From JBBREP01 sp036501845 (GTDB lineage Bacteria; Actinomycetota; Acidimicrobiia; IMCC26256; PALSA-610): a DNA stretch of 30,891 bases. The stretch covers positions 1 to 30,891 of the forward strand of contig DASXZO010000176.1 of assembly GCA_036501845.1 (NCBI GenBank), in the 5' to 3' direction. The translations under genes and the position numbers were made by a program. Shown here in pieces: positions 1 to 7,550 of this stretch; the first letter of the stretch is position 1; each line of letters starts with the position of its first letter. The notes beneath the pieces are model-generated. The model did not search any database. It saw only the letters and a program-made list of their open reading frames with translations, and had not been told where the DNA came from.

Positions 1-1
1 C

Positions 2-217
2 ACATTGTCGGCGTTGCGCGACGGCGACCGTGTGGTGCTGCGCTACGTCGACAATCCCAACGGCAGCGTCGACGCCATCGCCGGCATCTGCAACGAGACC
101 GGCAACGTCGTGGGGCTCATGCCGCACCCGGAACGAGCGTCGGAGACGATTCTCGGTTCGGCCGACGGCGTGGTGCTGCTCGAATCGGTACTCGCAGCCG
201 CCACCGCCCGCGTCTGA
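2..217 (+). CDS. purQ: Phosphoribosylformylglycinamidine synthase subunit PurQ, C-terminal part
   Basis: This is the last 71 codons of the glutamine amidotransferase subunit of FGAM synthase, the fourth step of purine synthesis. It supplies ammonia to PurL. The reading frame is open from base 2 and the start lies outside the window. The visible tail has the class I amidotransferase ending: a YVDNPNGS stretch, an IAGICNETGNVVGLMPHPER block and a closing helix. The His and Glu of PHPE are the His/Glu of the family's Cys-His-Glu triad. The catalytic Cys lies upstream, out of view. The purL gene follows about 850 bases downstream on the same strand, separated by a degraded gene and a small ORF, so the usual tight purQ-purL linkage is interrupted here. 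Confidence 0.93.
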   Translation, partial: TLSALRDGDRVVLRYVDNPNGSVDAIAGICNETGNVVGLMPHPERASETILGSADGVVLLESVLAAATARV

Positions 218-233
218 CGGGGCTCGCGAGGGC

Positions 234-716
234 GTGGCGCGCTACACGTTCGGCGACAACGAGGCGCGCACAACCGCGTGCCCACGGCCACGATCGTGGT
301 GGGCGACGCGCTGGCGCTCGACGCAGCGGATTCCTACGACCTGATCTATGCCCGCGACCTCCTCGCCCACTTGCCCGATGTCGAACGCGCCATCCGCGTG
401 TGGTGCGCAGCGCTGGCACCCGGCGGTGTGCTGGTGCTGGAAGAACCGGAGTCGATCGCGAGTACCGACCCCGACTTCGCCCGCTACGAGCACATCGCCA
501 GCGGGCTGGTGCAGGCGAGGTCCGGCGTGTTCTACGCCGGCGATGTTCTGGCGCAATGCCGCGGTGTGGCGCGACGACGCGGTGGTCGCCGGGCTCACCA
601 CGAGCGCCGAGATCGACTCGCTGGTGGCGCGGATGCGCGACCGTGAAGGCCGCGACGGCACTCGCGGCCTCCTCCAATGGCGCCAGCGCCAGACGGCACT
701 CACCCGCACGAGGTGA
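234..716 (+). pseudogene. Decayed class I SAM-dependent methyltransferase
   Basis: Pieces of a methyltransferase lie in two reading frames. Around 234-272, in the frame of codons starting at 234, VARYTFGDNEAR resembles the N-terminus of small SAM methyltransferases. From 278 to about 540 a second frame reads GDALALDA, then DLIYARDLLAHLPD and LAPGGVLVLEEPE, which match motif II and the motif IV to VI region (acidic loop, then the GG-containing strand). At about 540 the homology moves back to the first frame as FWRNAAVWRDDAVVAGL and ends at the TGA at 714-716. The glycine-rich SAM-binding motif I, expected between the first two pieces, is missing. Two frame breaks plus a missing core motif point to gene decay rather than one base-calling error. 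A truncated 122-residue product from GTG 278 is conceivable but would lack the SAM-binding loop. Confidence 0.6.
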
Positions 717-726
717 TTCAGAATCC

Positions 727-756
727 TTGCCCGGCCCCGTATCACCCGGTTAGCGT
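727..756 (+). promoter_or_regulatory. Candidate sigma-A-type promoter for the 781 ORF
   Basis: A TTGCCC hexamer at 727-732 and TAGCGT at 751-756 are separated by 18 bases. The arrangement lies 24 bases before the ATG at 781. TAGCGT fits the actinobacterial TANNNT -10 pattern. The -35 match is partial, so this is a moderate call. Confidence 0.4.
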
Positions 757-780
757 TGGCGTGGAAACTGGGATGGTGTG

Positions 781-1017
781 ATGCACGATTTGCTGCTCGA
801 TGTGCTGGGTGTCGCCGGTGGGCTGGCCGGTTACGGCGTGTTGCGCGCCACGTTCGGACGTTTCGGCGCGCCCCGTCGCACCACGCGTGCCGCCGCGGGC
901 CGCGACCGCGTCGACGGTTTGCTCGCGCCCTACGACGGCGTCGTGATGCAAGCCATCCCGGTGCGCGACGAGCTGCCCGCGAACGTGCTCCGGTTGCGGC
1001 CGCGCTCGCGCGACTGA
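781..1017 (+). CDS. Small hypothetical protein, 78 aa
   Basis: I do not recognise this protein. It starts at ATG 781 (an in-frame GTG sits directly before it at 778) and ends at TGA 1017. The first 20 residues (LLLDVLGVAGGLAGYGVL region) are hydrophobic enough for one membrane segment or a buried helix. The remainder is basic, with a middle section rich in Arg and a short LLAPYDGVVMQAIPV strand-like stretch. A plausible promoter sits just upstream and the gene fills the space between the methyltransferase remnant and purL, on the same strand as both. Codon use looks like that of neighbouring genes. It may be a real small gene; no function can be inferred. Confidence 0.45.
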   Translation: MHDLLLDVLGVAGGLAGYGVLRATFGRFGAPRRTTRAAAGRDRVDGLLAPYDGVVMQAIPVRDELPANVLRLRPRSRD

Positions 1018-1055
1018 TCAGCGCGTTCGAGCCAAGCGAGCGCGCGGCGCGCCGG

Positions 1056-1061
1056 TAATCT
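1056..1061 (+). promoter_or_regulatory. -10 element for a leaderless purL transcript
   Basis: TAATCT ends 7 bases before the purL ATG at 1069, the spacing expected when transcription begins at the start codon itself. There is no Shine-Dalgarno sequence between it and the ATG. The same layout recurs before cysC, purF, parA and the lipoprotein gene in this window. Confidence 0.5.
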
Positions 1062-1068
1062 CGCCGCA

Positions 1069-3399
1069 ATGCCCGACGTCGTGCCGCTGCACCGCCAGCT
1101 CGGCATGACCGACGACGAGCTCGATGCCGTGCGCGGCGAGCTCGGTCGGGAGCCGAACGAGCTCGAGCTCGCCATGTATTCGGTGATGTGGAGCGAGCAC
1201 TGCTCGTACAAGTCGTCCAAGCCGTACCTTGGCCGGCTGCCCACTACTGCGCCGTGGGTGCTCGTGGGTCCGGGTGAGGGCGCGGGCGTGATCGCGATCG
1301 ACGACGACCTCGCACTCGCGCTCCGCATCGAGAGTCACAACCATCCCAGCGCGGTGGAGCCCTACCAGGGCGCGGCCACGGGAGTGGGCGGGATCATCCG
1401 CGACATTTTCTCGATGGGCGCGCGTCCTATCGCGCTCCTCGACCCGCTGCGCTTCGGTCCGCCCACCGACGGGCGCTCGCGCTACCTGCTCGAAGGAGTG
1501 GTCGCGGGGATCAGCGGCTACGGCAACGCTGTGGGCGTGCCCACCGTCGGCGGCGAAGCGGTGTTCGACGAGTGCTACCGCGAGAACCCGCTCGTGAACG
1601 TGATGTGCATCGGCCTGCTCCGGCGCGATCAGCTCGTGCTCGCCATCGCCACGGGTGAGGACAACCTCGCCGTGCTGCTCGGTGGGGCTACTGGCCGCGA
1701 CGGCATCGGTGGCGCATCGGTGCTGGCGTCGGCGGGCTTTGCCGAAGGCGAGGAGGCCAAGCGACCGAGTGTGCAGGTGGGCGATCCCTTCGAAGAGAAG
1801 CGCCTCATCGAGGCGTGTCTCGAGCTCTACGACCGTGAGCTCGTCGTGGGTGTGCAGGATCTCGGCGCCGCCGGCCTGTCGTGCGCGGCCAGCGAGACCG
1901 CGGCCAAGGGCGGCATGGGCGTCGACGTCGACGTCGCGCGCGTCGCGCAACGCGAGCCCGGTATGAACGCGGTCGAGATCCTCACGTCCGAGAGCCAGGA
2001 ACGCATGCTGGCGATCGTCACGCCGGAACGTCTCGACGACGTGCTCGAGGTGGCTCGCCGCTGGGAAATTCGCGCCACGGTCGCCGGCCGCGTCACCGAC
2101 ACGGGTCGCTTCCGCGTGTTCGACGGCACGTTCGACGCGCGTGGTGTGCCCGGCGAGAACCCGGCCCCGCCGCCGGGTGGCGCGCCGCCCGAGGTCACGA
2201 GCGACGCGCTGCCGCTCGCCGACGTTCCGGCCGGGAGCCTCGGCGACGGCCCCGTGTATCACCGTCCGGTCGCGCGCCCGGCCGACCTCGACGCGCTCCA
2301 GGCCGACGATCCCGGCCCGGTGCTGCGCGCCAAGTTCCCGGCCGGCTGTGACCTTGCGTCCGAGTTGCTGGCGTTGCTCGCCACGCCGACGATCGCCGAC
2401 AAGTCGTGGATCTACCGCCAGTACGACCATCAACTGTTCCTCAACACCGTCGTTGCGCCCGGCGGTGACGCGAGCGTGCTGCGGTTGCGCACACCGCGCG
2501 GAGCCGGCGGTGCGCTCGCCGCCGACGCCGCGGTGAAGCGGCCCGCCATTGCGATCAGCACCGACGGCAAAGGACGGTTCTGCCGGCTCGATCCGCGCAC
2601 GGGCGCGCGGCTCGCGGTGATGGAAGCGGCGCGCAACGTGGCGTGCGCCGGCGCCAGCCCGCGTGCGCTCGTCAACTGCCTCAACTTCGGCAACCCCGAG
2701 CACCCCGAAGTGATGTGGCAGTTCGCGGAGACCATCGACGGCATGCGCGACGCGTGCGAGGCGCTCGAGCTCCCCGTGGTTGGCGGCAACGTGAGCTTCT
2801 ACAACGAGAGTCGCGGCGCCGACATCGACCCCACGCCGGTGATGGGCGTGGTCGGCGTGATCGACCGGCTCGACGACACGCCGCCGGGTATCGCGCTGCA
2901 CGCCGGGGACGAGATCGTGCTGCTCGGCACCACACGCGGCGAACTCGGTGGCAGCGAATGGGCGGCGGTGGTGCACGGTGTGCGAGGTGGCCGTCCGCCT
3001 GCAGCCGATCTCGACGCGGCGAAGGCGCTGCACGAGCTCGTCGCCTTCCTCGTGCAGCACCGCACCGTGCGCGCGGTGCACGACTGTTCCGACGGCGGAC
3101 TGGCCGTGGCGCTCGTGCGCATGGCGATCGCCGGCGATGTGGGAGTGCACGTCGCGCTCCCGGCCGACGACGGCCATCGCACCACGCTCACACCGGCCGA
3201 AGCGATGTTCTCCGAGTCGGCGAACCGCGTGGTGCTCGGCGTTGCACCGAGTGAACGTGACGCGGTGTGCGCACGAGCGACCGAGGCTGGTGTGCCCTGC
3301 ACGATCCTGGGCGCAGCTGGCGGCGACGCGCTCGCGTTCGACACCGGCGGCACCGTCACGTTGGCGGCCGCGGCCGCCGCCTGGCGAGTGGAACGCTGA
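1069..3399 (+). CDS. purL: Phosphoribosylformylglycinamidine synthase subunit PurL
   Basis: PurL is the ATP-dependent synthetase subunit that turns FGAR plus ammonia (from PurQ) into FGAM. The 776-aa product is a small-type PurL, slightly longer than the roughly 740-aa Bacillus form. SEHCSYKSSK at about residues 42-51 carries the conserved His44, and ESHNHPSAVEPYQGAATGVGG follows from about residue 88. The second half repeats the AIR-synthetase-like fold, with NCLNFGNPE, GGNVSFYNES and CSDGGLAVAL. The ATG at 1069 is supported by the family N-terminus and by a -10 box 7 bases upstream. The PurS partner is not visible and presumably lies before purQ. cysC runs toward this gene's 3' end with a hairpin between them. 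Confidence 0.98.
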   Translation: MPDVVPLHRQLGMTDDELDAVRGELGREPNELELAMYSVMWSEHCSYKSSKPYLGRLPTTAPWVLVGPGEGAGVIAIDDDLALALRIESHNHPSAVEPYQGAATGVGGIIRDIFSMGARPIALLDPLRFGPPTDGRSRYLLEGVVAGISGYGNAVGVPTVGGEAVFDECYRENPLVNVMCIGLLRRDQLVLAIATGEDNLAVLLGGATGRDGIGGASVLASAGFAEGEEAKRPSVQVGDPFEEKRLIEACLELYDRELVVGVQDLGAAGLSCAASETAAKGGMGVDVDVARVAQREPGMNAVEILTSESQERMLAIVTPERLDDVLEVARRWEIRATVAGRVTDTGRFRVFDGTFDARGVPGENPAPPPGGAPPEVTSDALPLADVPAGSLGDGPVYHRPVARPADLDALQADDPGPVLRAKFPAGCDLASELLALLATPTIADKSWIYRQYDHQLFLNTVVAPGGDASVLRLRTPRGAGGALAADAAVKRPAIAISTDGKGRFCRLDPRTGARLAVMEAARNVACAGASPRALVNCLNFGNPEHPEVMWQFAETIDGMRDACEALELPVVGGNVSFYNESRGADIDPTPVMGVVGVIDRLDDTPPGIALHAGDEIVLLGTTRGELGGSEWAAVVHGVRGGRPPAADLDAAKALHELVAFLVQHRTVRAVHDCSDGGLAVALVRMAIAGDVGVHVALPADDGHRTTLTPAEAMFSESANRVVLGVAPSERDAVCARATEAGVPCTILGAAGGDALAFDTGGTVTLAAAAAAWRVER

Positions 3400-3417
3400 C
3401 CGGGTAAGCCCGCGCTG

Positions 3418-3433
3418 CGCTCGCGTTCGAGCG
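3418..3433. terminator. Hairpin between convergent purL and cysC
   Basis: A 6-bp perfect stem (CGCTCG / CGAGCG) with a 4-base CGTT loop fills the 38-base gap between the two convergent stop codons. There is no T-run, which is usual in this GC range, so it may act as a bidirectional terminator. Confidence 0.5.
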
Positions 3434-3437
3434 GCGG

Positions 3438-3980
3438 CTACGCGGGGCTGTTGCTGAACAGGTGCTGGTCGAGCCAGGCCTCGACCTCGGCGGCCGACTG
3501 CTCGGGCGTCTTGCCCCCCGTGTCCACCCGGATCTCCGGGTTCTCGGGCGGCTCGTAGGGATCGTCGAGTCCGGTGAACTGGGGGATCTCGCCGGCACGG
3601 GCTTTGGCGTAGAGGCCCTTCACGTCGCGGTCTTCGCACACCTCGAACGGTGTGGCCACGTGGATCTCCACGAAGTTGTCGATCTGCCCGCGCATCTCGT
3701 CACGCAGCGCCCGGTACGGCGAGATCGCGGCAGTCACCGCGATGACGCCATTGCGCGCGAGCACCTTGGCCACCCATCCGATGCGCCGGATGTTGACGTC
3801 GCGGTCCTCCTTGGAGAACCCCAGACCCTTCGACAGGTTCTCGCGCACCTCGTCGCCGTCGAGTAGCTCGACCTTGCAGCCGCGTGCGACCAGGTCGGCG
3901 ACCACGATGTTCGCGATCGTGCTCTTCCCCGCACCCGAAAATCCGGTGAACCACAGGCATCCGCCCGGCTGATCCGTCAC
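3438..3980 (-). CDS. cysC: Adenylylsulfate kinase CysC
   Basis: CysC phosphorylates adenosine 5'-phosphosulfate (APS) with ATP to make PAPS, the activated sulfate used for sulfation and some sulfate-reduction routes. The 180-aa length is typical of stand-alone CysC. A Walker A loop GFSGAGKST lies at residues 13-21, followed by LLDGDEVRENLSKGLGFS (APS-binding region), RDVNIRRIGWVAKVLARNG and ISPYRALRDE, all hallmarks of the family. I chose the GTG at 3980: it places the P-loop 13 residues in, as in homologues, and a TAGCAT -10 box sits 8 bases upstream. The open frame continues further upstream, but into the divergent purF gene. No ATP sulfurylase (cysD/cysN or sat) is visible nearby, so cysC stands alone here. 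Confidence 0.95.
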   Translation of the reverse strand: MTDQPGGCLWFTGFSGAGKSTIANIVVADLVARGCKVELLDGDEVRENLSKGLGFSKEDRDVNIRRIGWVAKVLARNGVIAVTAAISPYRALRDEMRGQIDNFVEIHVATPFEVCEDRDVKGLYAKARAGEIPQFTGLDDPYEPPENPEIRVDTGGKTPEQSAAEVEAWLDQHLFSNSPA

Positions 3981-3988
3981 AGCCGATG

Positions 3989-3994
3989 ATGCTA
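3989..3994 (-). promoter_or_regulatory. -10 element for leaderless cysC
   Basis: Read on the minus strand, TAGCAT is followed by 8 bases and then the GTG start of cysC, with no ribosome-binding site in between. This supports the 3980 start. Confidence 0.5.
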
Positions 3995-4037
3995 CGGGGC
4001 GGCCGGGCAACTTCCGGGCAACGTCGCATGTACCTGC

Positions 4038-4043
4038 GATACT
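4038..4043 (+). promoter_or_regulatory. -10 element for leaderless purF
   Basis: GATACT lies 6 bases before the purF ATG at 4050. It departs from TANNNT only at the first base. No Shine-Dalgarno is present. The element sits about 45 bases from the cysC -10 box, giving a compact divergent promoter pair. Confidence 0.42.
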
Positions 4044-4049
4044 GGTCAC

Positions 4050-5660
4050 ATGGCGGACGACGCCCTCGAGCCCGACGAGTCTTACGAGCCAGACGAGTCT
4101 GATCATCCACGCGAGGCCTGCGGCGTCGTCGGCGTGTACCAGCCCGGGCACCAGGTGGCGAACCTCGCCTACCTCGGGCTTTACGCACTGCAGCACCGTG
4201 GCCAGGAGTCTGCCGGTATCGCGTGCAGCGACGGCACCACCTACACGGTGGTGAAGGACATGGGTCTGGTCACCCAAGTGTTCGGCCGCGACACGCTCGT
4301 GCCGCTCGAGGGTCACCTCGCGATCGGTCACGTGCGCTACTCCACCACGGGCTCGAGCAACTGGCGCAACGCGCAGCCGGTGTTCCGAGCTCGTGGCGAC
4401 GCGGGCTTCGCGGTCGGGCACAACGGCAACCTCACGAATACGCGATCACTGGCCGAAGGGCTCGGCCGATTGCCGGGTCTCTTCGATTCCGAGCTCGCGC
4501 GCCTCGATTCCACGAGCGATTCAGAGCTGATCGCAGAACTCGTGGGGAGCGAGTATCACGATCCGGGGCGCAGCGACGGCCGCGACCTCGAGCACGCCCT
4601 GCTCACGGTGCTGCCGAAGCTCGAGGGTGCGTTCTCGCTCGTGCTCTCCGACGAGGCGCACCTCATTGGTGTGCGTGATCCGCACGGCTTCCGCCCGCTC
4701 GTGCTCGGCCGGGTCGACGGTGGATGGGTGCTCGCGAGCGAGACCGCGGCGCTCGACATCATGGGCGCGCACTTCCTGCGCGAGGTGGAGCCCGGCGAGC
4801 TCGTAGCGATCGACGCGAGCGGCGTGCGCTCGGTGCGCTACGCCGCGCCGGTACCGAAGCTGTGCGTGTTCGAGTTCGTCTATATCGCGCGGCCCGACAC
4901 GCAGCTGTACGGCAAGGGCGTGCACGGGGCGCGCCAGCGCATGGGCATGGAGCTCGCGCGCCAGGCGCCGGTCGACGCCGACATGGTGATGCCGGTACCG
5001 GAATCGGGTGTGCCCGCAGCGCAGGGCTACGCAGCCGAGATCGGGATCCCCTACGGCGACGGTTTCGTGAAGAACCGCTACGTGGGCCGCACGTTCATCG
5101 ATCCCGACCAGAAGCGGCGCGGTGCGGGCGTGCGCATCAAGCTCAACCCGCTGCGCGACAACGTGCGCGGCAAGCGCCTCGTGGTAGTCGACGACTCGAT
5201 CGTGCGCGGCACCACCACCCGCCAGACCATGGCCGTGCTGCGCGAAGCCGGCGCCACCGAAGTGCATCTGCGCGTGTCGTCGCCGCCCTACCGGTGGCCC
5301 TGCTTCTATGGCCTCGACACGGGCAAGCGCGCCGACCTCCTCGCGGCCGACATGTCGGTGGGCGAGATCTGCGACTACCTCGGTGTCGACTCGTTGGCCT
5401 ATCTCGACCTCGATCGCCTGCTCGCAGCCACCGACGCGCCACCTGAATCGTTCTGCACCGCCTGCTTCAGCGGCGTCTATCCCGTGGCCGTCCCCGATGC
5501 CGACACCAAGCACGTGCTGGAAACGGGCCAGCTTGATTCTGGCGGCCTCGACCGTTCGTCCGACACCGACGACGCCGAGATCGTCGGCTTCGACGACGGA
5601 GACGGCGACGACGGAGATGGCGAGGACGCGACACCGGCGAGCCGCCGCGCCTTGTCGTGA
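4050..5660 (+). CDS. purF: Amidophosphoribosyltransferase PurF
   Basis: PurF catalyses the first committed step of purine synthesis: PRPP plus glutamine gives phosphoribosylamine. The 536-aa protein starts with a 23-residue acidic propeptide containing a tandem EPDESY/EPDESD duplication. The nucleophile is Cys24 in EACGVVGVY, so the propeptide must be removed to expose it, as in the Bacillus-type enzyme. The Ntn glutaminase half follows (LQHRGQESAGIA, HVRYSTTG). The PRPP loop VVVDDSIVRGTT is in the transferase half. Four Cys consistent with the Bacillus-type 4Fe-4S ligands are present (PKLCVFEF, RWPCFYG, SFCTACFSG). The C-terminus ends in a low-complexity Asp/Gly/Glu tail not needed for the fold. 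The stop codon overlaps the purM start by 4 bases. Confidence 0.98.
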   Translation: MADDALEPDESYEPDESDHPREACGVVGVYQPGHQVANLAYLGLYALQHRGQESAGIACSDGTTYTVVKDMGLVTQVFGRDTLVPLEGHLAIGHVRYSTTGSSNWRNAQPVFRARGDAGFAVGHNGNLTNTRSLAEGLGRLPGLFDSELARLDSTSDSELIAELVGSEYHDPGRSDGRDLEHALLTVLPKLEGAFSLVLSDEAHLIGVRDPHGFRPLVLGRVDGGWVLASETAALDIMGAHFLREVEPGELVAIDASGVRSVRYAAPVPKLCVFEFVYIARPDTQLYGKGVHGARQRMGMELARQAPVDADMVMPVPESGVPAAQGYAAEIGIPYGDGFVKNRYVGRTFIDPDQKRRGAGVRIKLNPLRDNVRGKRLVVVDDSIVRGTTTRQTMAVLREAGATEVHLRVSSPPYRWPCFYGLDTGKRADLLAADMSVGEICDYLGVDSLAYLDLDRLLAATDAPPESFCTACFSGVYPVAVPDADTKHVLETGQLDSGGLDRSSDTDDAEIVGFDDGDGDDGDGEDATPASRRALS

Positions 5661-6727
5661 GCGCAGCGAACAAGAACCAAGAGTCGGCTGCGCTCACCTA
5701 CGCCGGCGCGGGCGTCGACATCGAGGCGGGCGAGAAAGCCGTCGCGCGTATCGGCGAGCTGGTGCGCTCGACGTACCGGCCCGAGGTGCTCGGCGACATC
5801 GGTGGGTTCGGCGGGCTGTTCGCGGTCGACTGGAAGCGCTACCGCGATCCGGTGCTCGTGTCGTCGACCGATGGCGTGGGCACGAAGTCGTGGATCGCGC
5901 GCCAGGTCGGTCGGCTCGACACGATCGGTATCGACCTCGTTGCCATGTCGGCCGACGACGTGGCCGTGCAGGGTGCCGAACCGCTGTTCTTCCTCGACTA
6001 CATCTCGACCGGGCGCGTCGACGCCGATGAGATGGAGCAACTCGTGGGCGGCGTGGCGCGCGGATGCCGCGATGCCGGTTGCGCGCTGATCGGCGGCGAG
6101 ATGTCGGAGCATCCCGGCATCATGCAACCCGAAGACTTCGACCTTGTCGGGTTCTGCGTGGGTGTGGTCGACCGTGGCGACGTGCTGCCGCGCGACGTGC
6201 AGCCCGGCGACGCCATCGTCGGGATGGCGAGCCCGGGTTTGCGTTGCAACGGCTACTCGCTCGCGCGACGCGCGCTGTTCGAACGTGCCGGTCGACGCGT
6301 CGACGAACCGGCCTGGCCCGGCCACGACCGCACGCTCGGCGAGGAGCTGTTGCTGGCGAGCGTGATCTACGCACGCGCGATGCGCACGTTGCAGGCGGCC
6401 GTACCCGTGCACGCGTTCGCGCACATCACCGGTGGCGGCATCCCTGGCAACCTCGACCGCGTGTTGCCGCCCGACTGCGACGCGGTGGTGCGGCGCGGAT
6501 CGTGGCCCGAGCCGCGCATCTTCGCCGAGGTGCAGGAAGCGGGCGCAGTGAGCGACGACGAGATGAGCCACGTGTTCAACCTCGGCCTCGGCATGCTCGC
6601 GATCGTGCCGGCCGGGCGTGAACACGAATGCGTCGACGCGCTCGCGGCGTGCGGCCAGGAGGCGTTCGTGGTCGGCACGGTCGAAGCGGGCGGCGGGCGC
6701 GTCCACCTCGCATCGGCGAACGCCTGA
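5657..6727 (+). CDS. purM: Phosphoribosylformylglycinamidine cyclo-ligase PurM (AIR synthetase)
   Basis: PurM closes the imidazole ring, converting FGAM plus ATP to AIR, the step after PurL. The 356-aa length matches the family. Recognisable elements are YAGAGVDIEAGEKAV near the N-terminus, GDIGGFGGLF, the VSSTDGVGTKSW nucleotide-binding loop, IGIDLVAMSADDV, GAEPLFFLDYI, CALIGGEMSEHPG and HITGGGIPGNL. It begins with a GTG that overlaps the purF TGA (GTGA), so translation is probably coupled to purF. The final codons and the stop lie inside a perfect palindrome shared with parA, which converges from the other side. Confidence 0.98.
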   Translation: MSAANKNQESAALTYAGAGVDIEAGEKAVARIGELVRSTYRPEVLGDIGGFGGLFAVDWKRYRDPVLVSSTDGVGTKSWIARQVGRLDTIGIDLVAMSADDVAVQGAEPLFFLDYISTGRVDADEMEQLVGGVARGCRDAGCALIGGEMSEHPGIMQPEDFDLVGFCVGVVDRGDVLPRDVQPGDAIVGMASPGLRCNGYSLARRALFERAGRRVDEPAWPGHDRTLGEELLLASVIYARAMRTLQAAVPVHAFAHITGGGIPGNLDRVLPPDCDAVVRRGSWPEPRIFAEVQEAGAVSDDEMSHVFNLGLGMLAIVPAGREHECVDALAACGQEAFVVGTVEAGGGRVHLASANA

Positions 6728-6743
6728 CCGAGGGTCAGGCGTT
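6719..6743. terminator. Shared palindromic terminator across the purM and parA stop codons
   Basis: An 11-bp perfect stem (6719-6729 and 6733-6743) encloses a 3-base GAG loop. It contains both stop codons, purM at 6725-6727 and parA at 6735-6737. Because it is palindromic, each protein ends in the same residues, Asn-Ala. The compact form suggests a bidirectional transcription terminator embedded in coding DNA. Confidence 0.7.
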
Positions 6744-7502
6744 CAGGCGCGAGTCGGCGTGCAACAGTTCGGCGAGCGCGGAGTAGGCCGCCGCGCCCGG
6801 TGATCCCGGCGCGTGGTCGAGGATCGTCAGACCGCGCGAGGGCGCCTCGGCGAACCGCACCGATTTCGGCACCGGTGGTTCCAGCACGCTGATCCCGAAT
6901 CGACTGCGCACGTCGTCGACCACTTCGCGTGCGTGGCGTGTGCGCGCGTCGAACATCGTCGCGATCGCGCCGCGCACGGCGAGGTCGCGATTCGTGTACT
7001 CGCGCACGTCGGCGATGCTGTCGAGCAATTGCGCGACCCCGCGATGCGACAGGGCCTCGCACTGCAACGGGATCAGCACCTCGTTGGCGGCGGTGAGGCC
7101 GTTGACGGTGAGCACACCGAGTGTGGGTGGGCAGTCGATGAGCACCGTGTCGTAGTCGTCGATGATCGGTGCGAGCGCGCGGCTGAGTGTGTGCTCGCGA
7201 CCGGTGCGGGTGAGCAGGTGCATTTCGGCGCCGGCCAGGTCGATGTTCGTGGGCAGGACGCTCACGTCGCGCACGTCGAGGCGCGCGTCGGCGGCCGACG
7301 CCTTCCCCACGAGCACGTCGTGGAGCGACACTGCCAGCGACTCGGGATCGAGCCCGAGCGAGAATGTGAGACAGCCCTGCGGATCGAGATCCACGAGCAG
7401 CACCCGCTCGCCGAGACGAGCGAGGGCCACGCCGAGAGTCTGGGTGGTGGTGGTCTTGGCGACGCCGCCCTTCTGATTGGCGACGGCAAAAGTGCGGGCC
7501 AC
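6735..7502 (-). CDS. ParA/Soj-family ATPase
   Basis: This 255-aa protein belongs to the ParA/MinD group of deviant Walker ATPases, which drive partitioning or positioning of DNA and protein complexes. It shows the deviant P-loop KGGVAKTTT at residues 11-19 (signature Lys11, catalytic-loop Lys16), VLLVDLDPQG (Walker A') and VLIDCPPTLG (Walker B). QCEALSHRGVAQLLDSI is also typical of Soj-like members. No parB is adjacent, so this is either an orphan ParA or the chromosomal one separated from its partner. The GTG start at 7502 is supported by a TAGACT -10 box 8 bases upstream. It converges on purM and shares its terminator palindrome. Confidence 0.93.
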   Translation of the reverse strand: MARTFAVANQKGGVAKTTTTQTLGVALARLGERVLLVDLDPQGCLTFSLGLDPESLAVSLHDVLVGKASAADARLDVRDVSVLPTNIDLAGAEMHLLTRTGREHTLSRALAPIIDDYDTVLIDCPPTLGVLTVNGLTAANEVLIPLQCEALSHRGVAQLLDSIADVREYTNRDLAVRGAIATMFDARTRHAREVVDDVRSRFGISVLEPPVPKSVRFAEAPSRGLTILDHAPGSPGAAAYSALAELLHADSRLNA

Positions 7503-7510
7503 GGCGCCCG

Positions 7511-7516
7511 AGTCTA
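7511..7516 (-). promoter_or_regulatory. -10 element for the leaderless parA-family gene
   Basis: On the minus strand TAGACT is followed by 8 bases and then the GTG at 7502, without a Shine-Dalgarno. This is the same layout as for cysC. Confidence 0.5.
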
Positions 7517-7550
7517 CGAACCGTCTCTATTGCTGCGCCTCAGTCGCCGA

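Noticed and set aside
1018..3639. A very long open frame (873 codons) on the minus strand opposite purL.
   Set aside because: It is antisense to a certain gene, has an Arg/His/Ala-rich composition typical of GC-rich shadow frames, and matches no family.
4270..4276. TCACCCA inside purF, and other copies of the hexamer in coding DNA (for example 1272, 7994, 18139).
   Set aside because: These lie well inside conserved reading frames and occur at about the background rate; I did not count them as operator sites.
3981..4421. Longer N-terminus for CysC, reading into purF.
   Set aside because: It would overlap the divergent purF start and promoter; family length and the -10 box support the GTG at 3980.
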